Shown one piece after another: positions 37,449 to 39,075 of a stretch of DNA of 39,075 nucleotides. Made by a program: the position numbers and the translations under genes. Source of the DNA: Acidobacteriota bacterium (lineage in GTDB: Bacteria > Acidobacteriota > Terriglobia > Acidiferrales > UBA7541). The number at the start of each line of letters is the position of its first letter. The stretch's first letter is position 1. Under the pieces are notes generated by a model. It had not been told where the DNA came from. It did no database searches and saw only the letters and a list, made by a program, of their open reading frames with translations. The stretch spans positions 1 through 39,075 of the forward strand of contig JAKAOH010000011.1 in the NCBI GenBank assembly GCA_021812285.1, given 5' to 3'.

Positions 37449-38084
37449 TCAGTCCCGAGTGGCGGAGCGAGGCTTGGCGCGCAGGACGTAGTGGTAAGGC
37501 AAGGACGGCAGCGATTGGGCCGTGAAACCCAGGCGCTCGAGCCGTTCGACGGCTTCCCGCGGGCTGTAGACGTGGTCGCGGGGAGGGCCAACGGGGCGGT
37601 CGGCTTCGGCGTTCCAATCAATGAAGAGAGCGAAGCCATTCGGAGCCACAAGGCCCGCGAGCGACGCGAGAGCGGCATCGCCGAGTTCGTGCAGTACATT
37701 CAGCGCGAGGACGCGGTCGGCGCGGCCGGCGAGGCAAGGCAGTTCATCGGGAAGAACGGCGCGGAGATTGGCGAGAGTGTGCGCCTGCGGCTTGGCGCGC
37801 AAGCGATCGAGCATGGCCGGCTGCTCATCGAGCGCGACGACGGAAACATCCGGGCGGGCTTGGGCGAGGCGAATCGCGAACGCGCCGGTGCCCGCGCCGA
37901 AGTCCACGAGGAAGGCGCCGGTGGGCAGATCGAGCAACGAGAGGATGGCGTCCGGCGGCAGGTATTCAAAACGCGAGGGATCATCGAGCTTGTCGGCGCG
38001 ATGGGCGTCGAATCGTTCGGGCTGTTTGGCTCCAGAACGCTGAGGATCGTCCACTTCTGAAACCGGTTTGCGCCGATCGGACAT
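37449..38084 (-). CDS. Class I SAM-dependent methyltransferase
   Basis: GAFLVDFGAGTGAFAIRLAQARPDVSVVALDEQPAML. Confidence 0.85.
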   Translation of the reverse strand: MSDRRKPVSEVDDPQRSGAKQPERFDAHRADKLDDPSRFEYLPPDAILSLLDLPTGAFLVDFGAGTGAFAIRLAQARPDVSVVALDEQPAMLDRLRAKPQAHTLANLRAVLPDELPCLAGRADRVLALNVLHELGDAALASLAGLVAPNGFALFIDWNAEADRPVGPPRDHVYSPREAVERLERLGFTAQSLPSLPYHYVLRAKPRSATRD

Positions 38085-38128
38085 TTCCGCTCCTTAAATC
38101 AATTGTTTCGCCGTCAGCGCGGCGACGG

Positions 38129-38629
38129 TTACGCCTTCGACGACGGACGCAGTTCCTCGATGCCCTTGACGGAAACTTCGACCGGGATTCCCTGCCGGAC
38201 GCTTTGGGTGACGATGCAATAATCCTCGAAAAGGTCGAGACAGCGCAGCGCTTTCTGCCTCTCCGCTTCGGAGAGCCGGGGATCGATATCGACGCGGACG
38301 CCGGCGATGCGCAAGCGGCCGCGATCGTTGCGGGCGGTGCGGACGGTGACTTTTGTCCGGATGGGGCCGACTTCGATGCGTCCCTTGCGGGCGCAGAAGA
38401 GCAGGCTGGCCGAGAGGCAATTGCCGATGGCGGCAGCGAGTATGCGCGAGGCGTTCGGACCGGTTTCCTTGCCGAGCGGAGGCGGCTCGTCCATGACGAG
38501 CGGGGCAAAACGATCGCGATCGAAACGGATGCGGAAGGCGTAGTCTTCGGTCTGCTCCATCTCGATGGTGAATCCGAGTTCCGCGGTTTCGCTCGAAGAG
38601 GCGTTGTTTTTGGAAGTTTCTGCGCTCAT
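38129..38629 (-). CDS. OsmC family protein
   Basis: MSAETSK start at 38629. ASRILAAAIGNCLSASLLFCARKGRIEVGPIRTKVTV and SEAERQKALRCLDLFEDYCIVTQSVRQGIPVEVSV (two conserved Cys). Confidence 0.85.
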   Translation of the reverse strand: MSAETSKNNASSSETAELGFTIEMEQTEDYAFRIRFDRDRFAPLVMDEPPPLGKETGPNASRILAAAIGNCLSASLLFCARKGRIEVGPIRTKVTVRTARNDRGRLRIAGVRVDIDPRLSEAERQKALRCLDLFEDYCIVTQSVRQGIPVEVSVKGIEELRPSSKA

Positions 38630-38959
38630 GACGTTCGGTTCCCTTCGAACCATCATGGGCCTTCCTCGGCGGGAAACACAAGCCGCGCACGGGCGCCGCA
38701 GGTCAAACAGAACGCCACGCACAACACGCTTCCAAGAAAAAATAGTCCAGGCTTTGCCGCAATTGGCGACGAGATGAACGTGTTCTCGAAAGATGATGTC
38801 GGAGCGCAGGATGTGAGTTGCGCCGGGGGCGGGACGCTCAAAGTCCGGCCGCAGCGCCCTCATGCCCAACGGAAGCAATCCTCCGGCAGAACGAGGACAA
38901 GCACACGAATAGCGCCATCCTTGCCCGCAACCGGCAGGGCGCGTCCGCGCGAGGACGAA

Positions 38960-39075
<116 letters not shown>

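Noticed and set aside
35974-37491. 505-aa + strand ORF
   Set aside because: Antisense to gpmI, whose motifs are unambiguous; spurious open frame in GC-rich DNA.

Overview
The window looks like an acidobacterial-type chromosome segment (inferred from gene content, not verified). It carries a roughly 15.4 kb integrated genomic island at about 13.67-29.16 kb. The island is bounded by an intact tRNA-Pro(CGG) gene (29110-29187, minus strand, CCA encoded) and a perfect 47-bp direct copy of that tRNA's 3' part (13667-13713). A tyrosine recombinase gene lies next to the intact tRNA. Island cargo looks like a defence/nucleotide-metabolism cluster: (i) an unknown 453-aa protein, an NMNAT-like adenylyltransferase and a dCTP-deaminase-fold protein in an apparent operon; (ii) a TIR-domain protein; (iii) a type I R-M locus hsdR-x-hsdM-hsdS with an extra membrane/coiled-coil gene inserted; (iv) a SIR2-like protein preceded by a 37-aa ORF and two tandem perfect hairpins; (v) an unknown coiled-coil protein; (vi) a zinc-ribbon / 1-TM peptide / integrase module. 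Left flank: carboxypeptidase-regulatory-like protein (partial), IS481-like remnant, lipocalin-like/DUF1579-like protein, AraC regulator, cysteine synthase, GntR regulator, a truncated S10 peptidase, M61 peptidase, APC permease, a VPS10/BNR-repeat protein and an IS630-type remnant. Right flank: D-2-hydroxyacid dehydrogenase, VWA protein, rhomboid protease, OPT transporter, GatB/YqeY, gpmI, a methyltransferase, OsmC and the C-terminus of enolase. The best candidate for something undescribed is the 453-aa/NMNAT/Dcd operon inside an island that also carries TIR and SIR2 proteins. All functional claims are read by eye from motifs; no searches were run.
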